Below, in pieces: positions 5,532 to 6,084 of a stretch of DNA of 6,084 bases. Under the pieces are notes generated by a model. It had not been told where the DNA came from. It worked only from the letters and a program-made list of their open reading frames with translations, and did not search any database. Source of the stretch: Gammaproteobacteria bacterium (GTDB lineage: Bacteria > Pseudomonadota > Gammaproteobacteria > Steroidobacterales > Rariloculaceae); NCBI GenBank assembly GCA_016927175.1, contig JAFGNC010000599.1:1-6084 (forward strand), read 5' to 3'. The translations under genes were made by a program, and so were the position numbers. The number at the start of each line of letters is the position of its first letter. Position 1 is the stretch's first letter.

Positions 5532-6084
5532 AGCGCTCGAGATCGACCGGCGGCCGGCGATGGGCCTTGCGCCCGGTAAACATCGCCGAGATGATCGTGC
5601 CGCCTTCCCGGATCTCCGTCACGACCGCAGCGGTGACGTGTATCAGGATCAGCACGACCAGCAGGTAGAAGTTCAGCTCGTGGATATCGACGATCGGCGC
5701 GCGGAACGCGCGCATGTCCGCATACGCCTGCGCGTCGACGGTGTCCGGAGCGTAAGGCTGCACCAGCGCCGGGTCCTGCGTCGCGCCTGCGACCCAATCC
5801 CGCATCGCCCCGCCGAACGGCGGCATGTAGACGTCGGTGCCCGCCAGCACGAGCCCGGTCAGCGCCTGTACGACCAGCAGCACGAGCAGCAGGGTCAGGA
5901 AGATCCTGCCGAGCGGGTCGTGACCCAGATAGAAAGGAGCGTCGCGCCGCGCGTAACCGGCGATGAAATCCTTCGTGCGACGCAGGTAGCCGCGGCCGCC
6001 GGGCAGCAGCGCCCTCCACCGCGCATTCGGCCCGCCCACGAACGCCCACACGATCCGCCACGCGAGGTTCAGCGCGAACACGTA
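5530..6084 (-). CDS. Cytochrome b561/b6-type membrane protein, C-terminal part (5' end outside window)
   Basis: The reading frame is open to the window edge, giving 185 residues of a di-heme-type membrane cytochrome b (Ni_hydr_CYTB / bacterial b561 family). The N-terminal membrane helix and its first heme-ligand region, typically a W-D-x-x-x-R-x-x-H-W motif, are missing, so the true start lies beyond 6084 and the GTG at 6081 is internal. Numbering from that GTG: WRIVWAFVGGPNARW (8-22), FYLGHDPLGR (50-59), a membrane helix at about 60-80, an extended loop with MPPFGG (86-91), then a helix with H134 and H148, fourteen apart as is typical for heme-ligand histidines. It would pass electrons between the quinone pool and a cytochrome c or other partner at the membrane; the partner is not visible. 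It ends 195 bp before the hemolysin-family operon on the same strand, and co-transcription is possible but not shown. Confidence 0.85.
   Translation of the reverse strand, partial: YVFALNLAWRIVWAFVGGPNARWRALLPGGRGYLRRTKDFIAGYARRDAPFYLGHDPLGRIFLTLLLVLLVVQALTGLVLAGTDVYMPPFGGAMRDWVAGATQDPALVQPYAPDTVDAQAYADMRAFRAPIVDIHELNFYLLVVLILIHVTAAVVTEIREGGTIISAMFTGRKAHRRPPVDLER

Noticed and set aside
5213..6061. Minus-strand open frame spanning the intergenic gap and the cytochrome gene
   Set aside because: It is Arg/Ala-rich, crosses the gap, and overlaps the cytochrome frame, which has clear membrane helices and heme-ligand histidines.

Overview
The window is GC-rich DNA with tightly packed genes, all on the minus strand. 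It looks like a chromosomal segment of a high-GC Pseudomonadota, most likely a gammaproteobacterium. That assignment rests on base composition, the families present and the gene style; there is no rRNA or other taxonomic marker.

Layout, in the direction of transcription (right to left). At 6084-5530 lies the C-terminal part of a membrane cytochrome b (b561/b6 type); its 5' end is outside the window. A 195-bp gap (5529-5335) holds a hairpin at the cytochrome stop codon, a small inverted repeat, a strong GC stem-loop and the ribosome binding site of the next gene. Then comes a six-gene block, 5334-174: a 'thermostable hemolysin' family protein (GNAT-like fold), an isoprenylcysteine-methyltransferase-like membrane enzyme, an AMP-forming acyl-adenylate ligase, a TenA/heme-oxygenase-like iron enzyme with a full set of candidate diiron ligands, a short-chain dehydrogenase/reductase, and a secreted TPR protein. 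The last 173 bp (173-1) hold a terminator-like hairpin and a short direct repeat cut by the window edge, with no convincing gene.

All five junctions inside the block are 4-base stop/start overlaps (GTGA, GTGA, ATGA, ATGA, ATGA), and each downstream gene has a purine-rich ribosome binding site just inside the gene before it. This is a translationally coupled operon whose products are probably made in fixed ratio.

Interpretation (inference): the set resembles a biosynthetic pathway for a small fatty-acyl or acyl-amide metabolite. The ligase activates a carboxylic acid, the GNAT-like protein transfers the acyl group to an acceptor, the diiron enzyme oxidises or cleaves the product, the SDR changes a carbonyl or hydroxyl group, the membrane methyltransferase methylates, and the TPR protein acts in the envelope. 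The product is unknown to me. The most notable molecular oddity is that the ligase carries Arg where the catalytic Lys of the C-terminal A10 motif is expected. The name 'hemolysin' for the first gene is probably misleading.
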